A DNA stretch of 64,000 nucleotides. It comes from Streptomyces ambofaciens ATCC 23877. Its GTDB lineage: Bacteria; Actinomycetota; Actinomycetes; Streptomycetales; Streptomycetaceae. Numbering within the stretch: position 1 is the stretch's first letter; each line of letters opens with the position of its first letter. The DNA lies in assembly GCF_001267885.1 (NCBI RefSeq), contig NZ_CP012382.1, forward strand, positions 248,001 through 312,000. The letters are read 5' to 3'. Positions 16,695 to 24,731 of this stretch are shown in pieces. A model generated the notes under the pieces. That model did not search any database and was not told the DNA's origin. It was given only the letters and a program-made list of their open reading frames with translations. The translations under genes were made by a program, and so were the position numbers.

Positions 16695-17132
16695 ATGCTC
16701 ACCTTCACCACGCGGCGGCTCATCAGGCTGAGCGATGCCGACATCCGCGGCAACGTGCACAACCTGTCGATCATCCGCTACGCCGAGGACACCGCGGTCG
16801 AATGGGTGTGCGCGCTGCGCGACGAACTGGGTCTGCAGACCTACTGGTGTGCCGTGGGAGTCCAGGCGGAATTCACCCGGCCGCTGCCCTGGACCATCCC
16901 GGAGATCCAGCTGGCACTACGGGCGGAGAAGGTCGGACGGGCCAGCCTGCACCTGGTCACGTCGATCTCGTCGCCTCTGGGTGACCATGCCCAGGTCCGC
17001 ACCCGTGTCATGCGCCTCGACGCCTCCGGCACCAGGACCACCATGACCCCGGATGAACGGGCCTGGTACCAGCGGTATCTGGCGCAGGACACCTCACACC
17101 CGGACGCTGCGCGAGTACTGCAACCCAGCTGA
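16695..17132 (+). CDS. Hot-dog fold acyl-CoA/acyl-carrier thioesterase
   Basis: A 145-residue 4HBT-like protein. The opening RRLIRLSDADIRGNVHNLSI then IRYAEDTAVEW corresponds to the family pattern D-x-D-x-x-G-H-V-N-N-x-x-Y-x-x-Y-x-E, with Asp retained and N-V-H-N in place of HVNN. The central helix and QAEFTRPLPWTIPEIQLAL, RASLHLVTSISS strands fit the hot-dog sheet. It would hydrolyse an acyl thioester in the cytoplasm. It lies between a UbiA-like prenyltransferase and a cyclase-like protein on the same strand, separated from the latter by about 870 bases of debris. The exact substrate is unknown. Confidence 0.75.
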   Translation: MLTFTTRRLIRLSDADIRGNVHNLSIIRYAEDTAVEWVCALRDELGLQTYWCAVGVQAEFTRPLPWTIPEIQLALRAEKVGRASLHLVTSISSPLGDHAQVRTRVMRLDASGTRTTMTPDERAWYQRYLAQDTSHPDAARVLQPS

Positions 17133-17249
17133 GGAACACCGAAGGGCCTTCCGCCGGCTGCTCTGCCCGTGCCGGAACGCCGCCGGAGGGCCCGATATGC
17201 CGCAGGACCCGCCGCTCGCCCCGCTTTCCGCCCCAGACTTCGGGAGAGA

Positions 17250-17470
17250 CCTTGCACGGACACGCCACAGCGGACGGTGGGCTGCGGCCCGCTGTGAGCG
17301 CCCAACACGAAGTCGCCGGGCAGCTCCTGCACATCCGCCTCGCCACCGCCGGCGACACCACCCCCGTCGAGGAGTTACACACCCGCTGTGCGCCCCGTTC
17401 GCTCCACCAGCGTCTTCTGGCGCCGGTGCCCCGCGTCTCGGCCCGCGCCCTGGAACAGCTCCTCGACCCC
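17250..17470 (+). pseudogene. GNAT acetyltransferase N-terminal fragment
   Basis: About 70 codons read LLHIRLATAGDTTPVEELHT followed by RCAPRSLHQRLLAPVPRVSA and RALEQLLDP, the characteristic beginning of a GNAT N-acetyltransferase (position-specific substrate helix with RCSPRSLHxRF-like sequence). The acetyl-CoA-binding Q/RxxGxG/A region is absent. It is a truncated relic. Confidence 0.6.
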
Positions 17471-17559
17471 CACAGCACCAGCCCGCCCCGGGCCGCTGCT
17501 CGACGACACCACCTCTCCCCCGCGTCCGGCGGGAGACGGCGTCGACGTGTGGGGCCAGC

Positions 17560-18000
17560 CGCGGCGGCGGAACAGCCCGCGGACCTTTCCCGGATCCTCG
17601 TGGTCGTGGTCGCGCTCCGGCCCCGGTGGCGCGGCGGCCTGGAGCCGGGCGGCTCCGGCAGCCGCTTCCTCACGGGCGACGACGTCGGCGTGGCAACTGC
17701 CGCACACCGACAGGCCCCCGGCGCTCCAAGCCGTCCGGTGCGCGGTTGTCTCCTCCCAGCGCTGCTCGGTGAACCTCTGCCCGCACCGCGCGCACACGGG
17801 CTCTGCGCCTCCCGCTCAGCTACACGGCGCCGTACGTCTTCCGCCTCGGCGCGGGCGTACGGGCGGCGGCAGAGAGCGTCGCCGTCGGAGTTGTCGAGCG
17901 CGTCGGTCAGTGGCTGTCCGTCCGCGCGGCCCAGGCGCCGCCACGCCGCCGCGTCCGCGCCGTGCTCCCGGAGCTGTCCCAGGGTTGTCAGGAGGATCGA
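17560..18000 (-). pseudogene. Frameshifted zinc-ribbon hypothetical protein
   Basis: The minus strand encodes LGQLREHGADAAAWRRLGRA then ALDNSDGDALCRRPYARAEA and VRRRVAEREAQ. It shifts frame near 17800 into PVCARCGQRFTEQRWEETTA then WSAGGLSVCGSCHADVVARE. The second part has two CxxC pairs typical of a zinc ribbon. The frame break within REAQ/PVC suggests a disrupted gene. Function not known. It ends in low-quality sequence next to the GNAT fragment. Confidence 0.5.
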
Positions 18001-18006
18001 GGCACG

Positions 18007-19173
18007 GTGACGGTTTCGGCTTCTGCGGAGACGCCGCCGGCTGCGGCGCGGCATGTGCGGTGCGCCGTCGAGCGCGCCTGGTGCTACTTGAACCGGGCCA
18101 TGGACGATGGGGCCCCGTCGGCACAGCTGTCCCTTGACGTCTCCTTCAGCCGCAGCTTCTCCGGCGCTCGGGCACGTGCGGTACTTCGCGAGCATCTGGG
18201 TGCGGATCCTGGATTCGATCTGGCCGACGAGGCATTCACGGCCATGGTCGCCTTGATGCTCCTGCCTCCCGCCGCCACCGCGGAGGAGAAGAGTCTGGCC
18301 CTGCGACTGGGCCGGCAGATCGAGGCGGCCCGCTGGCAGCGCCGGTATCGCTTCTTCCTCGGAGCCAACGGCTTTCCCGCCGACACCGACTGCACAGGCC
18401 TGGCCGTAGGTGCTCTGTACGAGCACGGCTTGCTCACTCCTGCGGACCTCACAGCGCACGTGGCCGACCTCCTACACGCCGCAGCACCCGCTGACAGCGT
18501 TCCCCGCCCATACGGCGACGATGACGCACTCCGTGCGCGAGTCTTCATGGTCTATTGGGAAGACGGCCTGGAACCCCATGCCCTGCGCCGCGGACGCAAG
18601 CACGACCCGGTGGCCTGTGCCAACGCTCTCTACACTGCTCAGCTCAGCGACCTCCACGCCGCTAGCGAGAGCGCGGCGGCGGTTGTCAGCACCTCGACGC
18701 GATACCTGGCCGAGCACCTTGAGTCCGGGCGATACCTGGACGGCACCCGCTACTACCCGTCTCCCGACGCGTTCCTCTACGCGCTCTCCCGCCTGTGCGC
18801 CAGATTCCCCTCCAGCGCCCAGGTCTACTCCGCCCCCTTGCGCCGCGCCCTCCAAGAACACGAGGAGGCGAACTCCTCACCGCGCAATGGCGGCGAGCCC
18901 GGCCCCCTGGCCCTCGCCTTCCGGACACTGGCAGCCGACAATCTCGGACTCACCGCTGGCCAGGACCAGCGGCACGCCCTGCTTGCCCAGACCCAGCAGT
19001 CCGACGGTTCTTGGCCGGCCAGCCCGTACTACCGGATGGGGCGGTTCCCCGTGTACTTCGGCTCGCCCTACCTCACCACTGCCTTCGCCCTCGCGGCACT
19101 GCGAACCCGCCAGACACTCGAGGCCGCCGCACCGCACAGCTTCTCCGGTCGGACCGCTGCCCCGACCGGCTAG
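18007..19173 (+). CDS. Squalene/terpene-cyclase-like alpha-barrel protein
   Basis: A 388-residue soluble protein with the helical-repeat look of prenyltransferase/squalene-oxidase-repeat proteins. Near residues 126-130 it has DTDCT (ANGFPADTDCTGLAVGALYE), resembling the DxDD/DxDDT acid motif of class II terpene cyclases. Near residue 235 it has RKHDPVACANALYTAQL. Near the end it has a QW-like block QQSDGSWPASPYYR followed by YLTTAFALAALRTRQ. It is about half the length of squalene-hopene cyclase, so it may be a single-domain relative. The start is GTG at 18007 with AGGAGG 11 bases upstream. Partnering with the UbiA-like enzyme is plausible; catalysis is inference. Confidence 0.65.
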   Translation: MTVSASAETPPAAARHVRCAVERAWCYLNRAMDDGAPSAQLSLDVSFSRSFSGARARAVLREHLGADPGFDLADEAFTAMVALMLLPPAATAEEKSLALRLGRQIEAARWQRRYRFFLGANGFPADTDCTGLAVGALYEHGLLTPADLTAHVADLLHAAAPADSVPRPYGDDDALRARVFMVYWEDGLEPHALRRGRKHDPVACANALYTAQLSDLHAASESAAAVVSTSTRYLAEHLESGRYLDGTRYYPSPDAFLYALSRLCARFPSSAQVYSAPLRRALQEHEEANSSPRNGGEPGPLALAFRTLAADNLGLTAGQDQRHALLAQTQQSDGSWPASPYYRMGRFPVYFGSPYLTTAFALAALRTRQTLEAAAPHSFSGRTAAPTG

Positions 19174-19215
19174 CACTTGTCCGCCCGATCATATGGCTCA
19201 AGGTTCGGTGCTGCT

Positions 19216-20541
19216 CTATCGGCGTTCCGAGGAAGGTGTGCGAGGCGAGCCTTTCTGGGCGGTGACGACAACTGCGGGGAGGAGAGCGAGGGCGAAGGCG
19301 GCTCCGGCGAGGGCGAGGAGAGGGTAGCTGGCTGCTGCGACGACGATCCCTGAGGTCATGCCGCCGGTGGCTCCGGCGATGGCGATGGCGACGTCGACCA
19401 TGCCTTGGGTCTTGGCTCGCGTGGCCAGGGGGACGGCGTTGGTGATGATGGTGGTGCCGCTGACGAGGCCGAAGTTCCAGCCGATGCCGAGCAGGACGAG
19501 AGCGAGGGTGAGCAGAAGGACGGAGTCGGCGGGCGCGGCGGCGGCGAGGACGCCGGCGGCCAGCAGGGTCAGGCCGGAAGCCGCGGCCGTCGCGGTGGGG
19601 CCGTAGCGGTCGGTGAGTGCTCCGGTCAGGGGTGAGGGAAGGTACATGGCGCCGACGTGCAGGGCTATGACGAGGCCGGAGGCGGCGGTGCTGTGGCCGT
19701 GGTCGTGCATGTGCACGGGGGTCATCGTCATGATCGCGACCATGACGAGCTGGCTGAGGACCATCACCAGGACCCCCAGCGGCAGGCCCGGGCGGCGGTG
19801 TGCGGCGGGCTGCGGGATGTCGGTCGCCGGTCCTGTGCCGGTGTGCTCTGGTGCCTCCGGCACGGCGGGGAGGGAGCGGGCGAGCAGGAGGGGGTCGGGA
19901 CGCAGCCAGACCAGCAGAGTCAGGGCGGCCAGGGCGAACGCGGCGCTGGAGATGAGGAACAGACCGCTCAGCGGGGGCAATGCGAGGGCGGCGGCGAGGT
20001 GTCCGGCGGGAGCGGTGAGGTTGGGGCCGACGACACCGCCCAGGGTGGTGGCGACCAGGACGGTGGACAGCGCTCGGGCGCGATGACGCGGCGCAGCGAG
20101 GTCGGCTCCCGCGTAGCGGGCCTGAAGATTGGCAGCGGTGCCGGCGCCGTAGAGGAAGAGGGAGATGAACAGCAGGCCGGGGTTGTCGAGGGCGGCAGCG
20201 ACGACGACTCCGGCACCGCCGACGGCGCCTGCGAGGTAGCCGGCTGCCAGGCCGGGGCGGCGCCCGCGGGTCTGCGATATGCGGCCGATGGTGACGGCGG
20301 CGAGGGCGGAGCCCGCGGTGAGCAGGGCGCTGGGCAGCCCGGCCAGGGTGGTGGAGTGGAGCATGTCCTGAGCCAGCAGGGCGGCAACGGTGACACCGGC
20401 CGCGAGCCCCACGCCGCTGAGGACCTGGGACGCCAGCAGGACGACCAGGATGCGCTTTTGCGTCTCAGGCAGAGAAGTGCCAGGAGTGGCCGATGGGGTG
20501 TCTGTCGGCCCGTTGGCTGACGTGGTCGCGGTGTGGTGCAT
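19216..20541 (-). CDS. MFS transporter
   Basis: A 441-residue major facilitator with about twelve membrane helices. The motif-A-like loop between helices 2 and 3 reads TIGRISQTRGRRPGLAAGYL. A second motif-A copy is ALTDRYGPTATAAASGLTLL. It is of the drug/sugar efflux kind (closest in look to MFS_1 members). The cytoplasmic central loop holds a His/Pro-rich stretch. The start is ATG at 20541 with GGAG upstream. It is the last gene of a minus-strand set with the luciferase-like oxidoreductase and an MBL-fold hydrolase, divergent from a CGNR regulator, consistent with an inducible detoxification unit. Confidence 0.85.
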   Translation of the reverse strand: MHHTATTSANGPTDTPSATPGTSLPETQKRILVVLLASQVLSGVGLAAGVTVAALLAQDMLHSTTLAGLPSALLTAGSALAAVTIGRISQTRGRRPGLAAGYLAGAVGGAGVVVAAALDNPGLLFISLFLYGAGTAANLQARYAGADLAAPRHRARALSTVLVATTLGGVVGPNLTAPAGHLAAALALPPLSGLFLISSAAFALAALTLLVWLRPDPLLLARSLPAVPEAPEHTGTGPATDIPQPAAHRRPGLPLGVLVMVLSQLVMVAIMTMTPVHMHDHGHSTAASGLVIALHVGAMYLPSPLTGALTDRYGPTATAAASGLTLLAAGVLAAAAPADSVLLLTLALVLLGIGWNFGLVSGTTIITNAVPLATRAKTQGMVDVAIAIAGATGGMTSGIVVAAASYPLLALAGAAFALALLPAVVVTAQKGSPRTPSSERR

Positions 20542-20662
20542 GGTGTCTCCGTTACGAGCCCAGGGGTGGTGGGCGAGGTCTGCTGCGTGTGACGTGCTAC
20601 CTGGCCGACGCTGCACGGCGGGCGGTCCGCGCGAACTGTCCCGGGGGCGCGGCGGGGCCGTG

Positions 20663-21763
20663 TCAGGGAGCGGACGCGGGGACCGGTGAGGTCGGCAGGG
20701 TGTAGGCGTCGGCGATGAGTTCGGTCGAGTGCAGGAGCGCCTGGGGGGCGTGGCCCACGCTGGCGATCATGATCTCGTCAGGGCGGGCTGCCTCGTGCAG
20801 GCGGTTGAGGTGAGCGGTGACCTGGTCGGGTGTGCCGTGCAGGACGCTGTTGGTCCAGTGGTCGAGGACCTGCTGCTCGGAGGCGGTGTAGGGGTGGGAG
20901 GCGGCCTCGTCGGGGGTGGGTACGAGGTAGGACTTGCCGTGGAGCATGCGCATCATGCTGTGGGCGTAGCTGTGTGTCTGGCGCAGGGCCTCGTGCTCGT
21001 CGTCGGCCGCCATGACGGCGAAGCTGGCCAGTGCGTACGGCTCGGTGAGTACGGCCGAGGGGGTGAACCGGTCGCGGTAGAGCTGGAGGGCGGCGGCGAC
21101 GTGATCGGGAGAGAAGTGCGCGGCGAAGGCGAAGGGCAGGCCCAGGCCGGCGGCGAGGTGGGCGGAGTATCCGGAGGATCCCAGGAGCCAGACCGAGGGT
21201 CGGCCGGCCGTCTGCGAAAGACCGTTCTCCTTGTCCTGTCCGGGGCCGGGCACGGCGTAGACGCGCTCGCGGTAGGGGTGTTCTTCGGGGAAGTCGTCGT
21301 CGAGGAAGTGCAGCAGTTCGACGACCTGCCGAGGGAAGTCGTCGTTGTCCGAGCGGCCTCGGCGCAGGGCGGCGGCGGTGGCCTGGTTGGTACCCGGGGC
21401 GCGGCCCAGACCGACGTCGATCCGGTCCGGGGCGAGGGCTTGGAGCAGTCCGTACTGTTCGGCGACGATCAGCGGGGGGTGGTTGGGCAGCATCACTCCG
21501 CCCGCCCCGAGCCGCAGCCGTGTGGTGTGGGCGGTCAGCCGGGCCAGCAGGACGGCGGGGCTGGAGGAGGAGACGCCGGGCATGGAGTGGTGTTCGGTCA
21601 CCCAGTAGCGGGTGAAGCCGCGCCTCTCGGCGAGTTCGGCCAGGGCGATGCTGCCGGACAGGGCGTCGGCGGCGCTGATGCCGCGGCCGGCCAGGGCGGT
21701 GTCGAGGACGGACAGCGGCGCGGGAGCGGATCCGCGGGCTGTGCCCTTGATCGGGTTGTTCAC
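20663..21763 (-). CDS. LLM-class flavin-dependent monooxygenase
   Basis: Luciferase-like monooxygenase of 366 residues belonging to the MsnO8/LuxAB-like branch. It has LSVLDTALAGRGISAADALS, TRYWVTEHHSMPGVSSSSPA (family signature WxxEHH), RLRLGAGGVMLPNHPPLIVA, APDRIDVGLGRAPGTNQATA, and the flavin contact SVWLLGSSGYSAHLAAGLG. It would use reduced flavin and oxygen on an unknown substrate. Genes 100-120 bases on either side on the same strand (MBL-fold hydrolase upstream, MFS downstream) suggest a shared transcript. Confidence 0.88.
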   Translation of the reverse strand: MNNPIKGTARGSAPAPLSVLDTALAGRGISAADALSGSIALAELAERRGFTRYWVTEHHSMPGVSSSSPAVLLARLTAHTTRLRLGAGGVMLPNHPPLIVAEQYGLLQALAPDRIDVGLGRAPGTNQATAAALRRGRSDNDDFPRQVVELLHFLDDDFPEEHPYRERVYAVPGPGQDKENGLSQTAGRPSVWLLGSSGYSAHLAAGLGLPFAFAAHFSPDHVAAALQLYRDRFTPSAVLTEPYALASFAVMAADDEHEALRQTHSYAHSMMRMLHGKSYLVPTPDEAASHPYTASEQQVLDHWTNSVLHGTPDQVTAHLNRLHEAARPDEIMIASVGHAPQALLHSTELIADAYTLPTSPVPASAP

Positions 21764-21864
21764 GGGGATTCCTTCTGGGGTGCGCCGGCCCGGCGCGAGT
21801 GGCTGAGCCGGGAAGGGCCGCTGCGGTGAGCTCGTGATGTACCGCAGCGGCCGGGCGTTGGAGG

Positions 21865-22632
21865 TCAGGCCAGTTCCACGCGGTCAATCAGTCCGGCGGT
21901 GGTGAAGGCGTCCACGAGCTGCTCGCGGCCCTCGGTGAAGTGGGCCCAGCTGTCGAAGTGGACCGGCACGATCCGGCGGGCGCCCAGGATGCGGGCGGCC
22001 TCGGCGGCCTGAGCGCTGTCGAGGGTGAGCAGCGCACGGTCCAGGACGGGGGTGCGGACCGCGCCGGCGAACAGCACAGCGGTGTCCACCGGGCCGAAAC
22101 GATCGGCGATCTCCTGGACCAGGGAGAGCTGGGCGTTGTCGCCGCTGACGTAGACGGTGGGCAGGCCGTCCCCGCTCAGGACGAATCCGACGACCTCGCC
22201 GACGACGGGTTCGAGGTCCTCGCGTGCCCCGGGCCCGTGCAGGGCCGGGACGCCGGTGACAGTGATCGTGCCGCCACCGGGACGGTCGAGCTCGATGGAC
22301 TCCCAGTCCTTCAGGGGGCGTGCGGTGCCGCCCAACCTGCCCGCGCCACTGGGCGTGGTCAGGGTCAGGGGGACGTCGGCGAGCAGGGCCCGGCCCGAGG
22401 CGTCGAGGTTGTCGTCGTGCTCGTCGTGCGACAGCAGCACCGCATCGATACGGCCCAGATCAGCGGGCGCGGCGGAGGCGGGCGCGGTCTTGGCGAGCCC
22501 CGACGGGTAGGTGCCGGGGGCATCGAACGTCGGGTCGGTCAGGAATCGCAACCCGCCGTACTCGATGAGCGCGGTCGGACCGCCGAAGACACGGATGGGG
22601 ACCTGCTCGTTGGACATGCCGGGTGCTGCCAC
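21865..22632 (-). CDS. MBL-fold metal-dependent hydrolase
   Basis: A 255-residue UlaG-like metallo-beta-lactamase-fold protein. It has ALIEYGGLRFLTDPTFDAPG, then the metal motif DAVLLSHDEHDDNLD (S-H-D-x-H-D-D-N-L-D, as in the UlaG/L-ascorbate-lactonase group), GDNAQLSLVQEIADRFGPVD with a metal Asp, and IVPVHFDSWAHF. It probably hydrolyses a lactone or phosphodiester. The start is taken as GTG at 22632, because GAGGTGG lies at correct spacing; an in-frame ATG five codons later lacks a site. It is the first gene of the minus-strand unit divergent from the CGNR regulator. Confidence 0.85.
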   Translation of the reverse strand: MAAPGMSNEQVPIRVFGGPTALIEYGGLRFLTDPTFDAPGTYPSGLAKTAPASAAPADLGRIDAVLLSHDEHDDNLDASGRALLADVPLTLTTPSGAGRLGGTARPLKDWESIELDRPGGGTITVTGVPALHGPGAREDLEPVVGEVVGFVLSGDGLPTVYVSGDNAQLSLVQEIADRFGPVDTAVLFAGAVRTPVLDRALLTLDSAQAAEAARILGARRIVPVHFDSWAHFTEGREQLVDAFTTAGLIDRVELA

Positions 22633-22644
22633 GACTGAACCACC

Positions 22645-22693
22645 TCACGGATAGATGGGCTTACATCCGTGACCATAGATGTTTGTCACGGAT
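22645..22693. promoter_or_regulatory. Three half sites in divergent MBL/CGNR promoter region
   Basis: TCACGGAT occurs at 22645-22652, inverted at 22665-22672 (ATCCGTGA), and again at 22686-22693. Spacing is 20-21 bp, two helical turns. The second and third form a perfect 10-bp inverted repeat CATCCGTGAC/GTCACGGATG. This is a likely operator for the adjacent CGNR regulator. Confidence 0.6.
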
Positions 22694-22718
22694 GAAGGCA
22701 AGCTGTACCGTGAGATAC

Positions 22719-23336
22719 GTGAGTGAGATCGACACCGCCGCCCCTGCCGAAACCGCTGCCCCCGGGCTGCCGCAGGCACCGGGCGCTGGGCAATACCCCG
22801 CGCTCGACCTCGCCAACAGCGCTATCGCCCTGCCGGGTGGCCAGTTCCTCGATGCGTTGGGCACGCCCGCCGGCGCCAACCAGTGGCTGGCCGACCACAA
22901 CCTGGCCCCCGCGGACGCCGGCCTGCAGGAGATCTGTGCGGCACGCGTGCGTTCCCTGCGCGAACAGGTACGAGCCTTGCTCGCCGCCCAAGTAGGCGGG
23001 CATCCGGCTCCGGCAACCGCGCTGGCTGCCGTCAACGACGCCCTCACACGGGTCCCCACCGCCTCCCCGCTCGGCTGGGATGCGGTCCGCGGCATGCACC
23101 GCACCGCCCCGCACCCCATCGACCAGATCGTCGACCAGGCCCTCGGCATCCTCGCCGCCGACGCCGCCGACCTGCTCACCGGGCCCGACGCCGAACGGCT
23201 GACGGCCTGCCCCTCCCACCCCTGCAACCGCTACCTGCTCCGTGCCGGACGCCGTCACTGGTGCTCGGTCCGCTGCGGCGACCGGGCCCGCGCCGCCCGC
23301 GCCTACGCCCGCCGCACGCAGACCACCGCCGACTGA
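22719..23336 (+). CDS. CGNR zinc-finger (ABATE-domain) regulator
   Basis: A 205-residue protein with an N-terminal ABATE-type stress-regulator domain (YPALDLANSAIALPGGQFLD, then LREQVRALLAAQVGG). The C-terminal zinc finger is RLTACPSHPCNRYLLRAGRR followed by HWCSVRCGDRARAARAYARR, where the usual CGNR is CGDR. These proteins are transcription factors in actinomycetes. GTG 22719 is chosen because an in-frame ATG at 22692 lies inside the presumed operator. The ribosome site is weak for both. It is divergent from the MBL-LLM-MFS genes and likely their regulator. Confidence 0.8.
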   Translation: MSEIDTAAPAETAAPGLPQAPGAGQYPALDLANSAIALPGGQFLDALGTPAGANQWLADHNLAPADAGLQEICAARVRSLREQVRALLAAQVGGHPAPATALAAVNDALTRVPTASPLGWDAVRGMHRTAPHPIDQIVDQALGILAADAADLLTGPDAERLTACPSHPCNRYLLRAGRRHWCSVRCGDRARAARAYARRTQTTAD

Positions 23337-23479
23337 GTTCGGCCACCCCCACCCCGCCGCCGGTTCACCGGACCCGCGCCGGGGCGCGGCTTCGCACATC
23401 CTCAAGCCCCCGGCACGGACGGCACACCTCGCCCTCCCTGCCGGCCATTCCCACGAGCAACAAAGGACCATCACCTCTC

Positions 23480-24085
23480 ATGACCGCCACATTCACCCTG
23501 CTGACCACCGGCTACGGCAGGCTCGACGCACCCAATGACGGCCGCGACGGCCGCGAGAAGCCGTGGTACGTCGCCTCGACCGTCGGCCTCCTGTGCGACG
23601 GCGACACGATCGTCGTCGTCGACCCCGGCATGGTCGAGGACCGCAAACTCATCCTCGATCCGCTCGCCGCCGCCGGAATCACCCCCGAGCAGGTGACCGA
23701 CGTGGTCTTCAGCCACCACCACCCCGACCACACCCTCAACGCAGCCCTCTTCCCCAACGCGCGCGCCCACGACGTCTGGGCCGCCTACCACAACCACCTC
23801 TGGTACGACCGGCCCGCCGACGGATGCCAGCTCTCCCCCTCGATCCGCCTGATCGAAACGCCCGGCCACACCCCCCAGGACATCTCCACCGTCGCGGAAA
23901 CCGCCGAAGGCACCGTCGTCCTCACCCACGCCTGGTGGAGCGTCCACGGCCCCGCCGAAGACCCCACCTCCGACGACCCCGCCGGCCTGAGCGCCTCCCG
24001 CCGCAAGATCCTCGCCCTCAAGCCCGCTCTGATCGTCCCCGGCCACGGAGACCCCTTCGTCCCCGACGAGAACACCCCCATCTGA
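23480..24085 (+). CDS. MBL-fold metallo-hydrolase
   Basis: A 201-residue short metallo-beta-lactamase-fold protein with a complete metal signature: TDVVFSHHHPDHTLNAALFP (HxHxDH), then IRLIETPGHTPQDISTVAET (second His), TVVLTHAWWSV, and PALIVPGHGDPFVP (last His). It resembles human MBLAC1-type and bacterial glyoxalase-II-like small hydrolases. Product unknown. It follows the CGNR gene by 140 bases on the same strand and may be part of the same regulon as the minus-strand MBL-fold enzyme. Confidence 0.83.
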   Translation: MTATFTLLTTGYGRLDAPNDGRDGREKPWYVASTVGLLCDGDTIVVVDPGMVEDRKLILDPLAAAGITPEQVTDVVFSHHHPDHTLNAALFPNARAHDVWAAYHNHLWYDRPADGCQLSPSIRLIETPGHTPQDISTVAETAEGTVVLTHAWWSVHGPAEDPTSDDPAGLSASRRKILALKPALIVPGHGDPFVPDENTPI

Positions 24086-24731
24086 CCTACAGATATCAAC
24101 CCGAAGACCGGCTTCGCCGTCGTCATCCGGTGCTCGATCGCGGTACGCCTGCTGGATCTGGCCCCGGCATCGGACGATCACCCCAGGCCAGGCGGCCCCG
24201 GATGTGCGCTGTCGTGGGGTCCTCGTCGGCAGTACCCGGACGACACCGGCACGGTCGGCCAGCGGCGTGCGCGGGCTGAGCATCGGTGAGGCGGTCAGCG
24301 CGGTGCCGTCCTTCACCATGACCGACTATTCCGTGCACGGGGAGGCGGTTCTCGCCCCCGCCCACGCGGTCGTCGCCCACCCGAGCGGCTCTCCTTCGCC
24401 GGGCGAGGGCGACAGCGGTGTTTGCCGGGCCGCCACCGGCAAGCGCACGCAGGCCAGACCGCCGGCATCGGGCCGGTCGCGGTCCTCGAAGATGTCAGCG
24501 GCGCACTCGCCGAGGACGTCGACGCGGCCGGGGGTCCCCCCGTCGGGCCAAGGTGACTGTCTGCCTCTCAGGTAGGGCGCGGGGCCGTAGCCCCGCGCCA
24601 CGGAACGCAGCCCGCAGGCCCGTAGGGGCATGGGGTGCTGCAATGGCCACGTCTGCCGCACACGGTGCGAGATCACGGGGCCTGTAGGTGTGCGGGTGGG
24701 TCAGCCTTCGGGCCGCGTGCGGCCCAGGGCA
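24086..24731. other. Intergenic between convergent genes, with terminator
   Basis: No intact gene. The plus strand near 24460-24560 reads a short protein-like piece (IGPVAVLEDVSGALAEDVDA) without start or family. The end nearest the GH32 gene contains a strong hairpin. Confidence 0.45.
24576..24599 (-). terminator. Terminator hairpin of the fructan operon
   Basis: Perfect 10-bp stem GGCGCGGGGC/GCCCCGCGCC with a four-base loop, 130 bases beyond the stop of the cytoplasmic GH32 gene. Confidence 0.65.
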
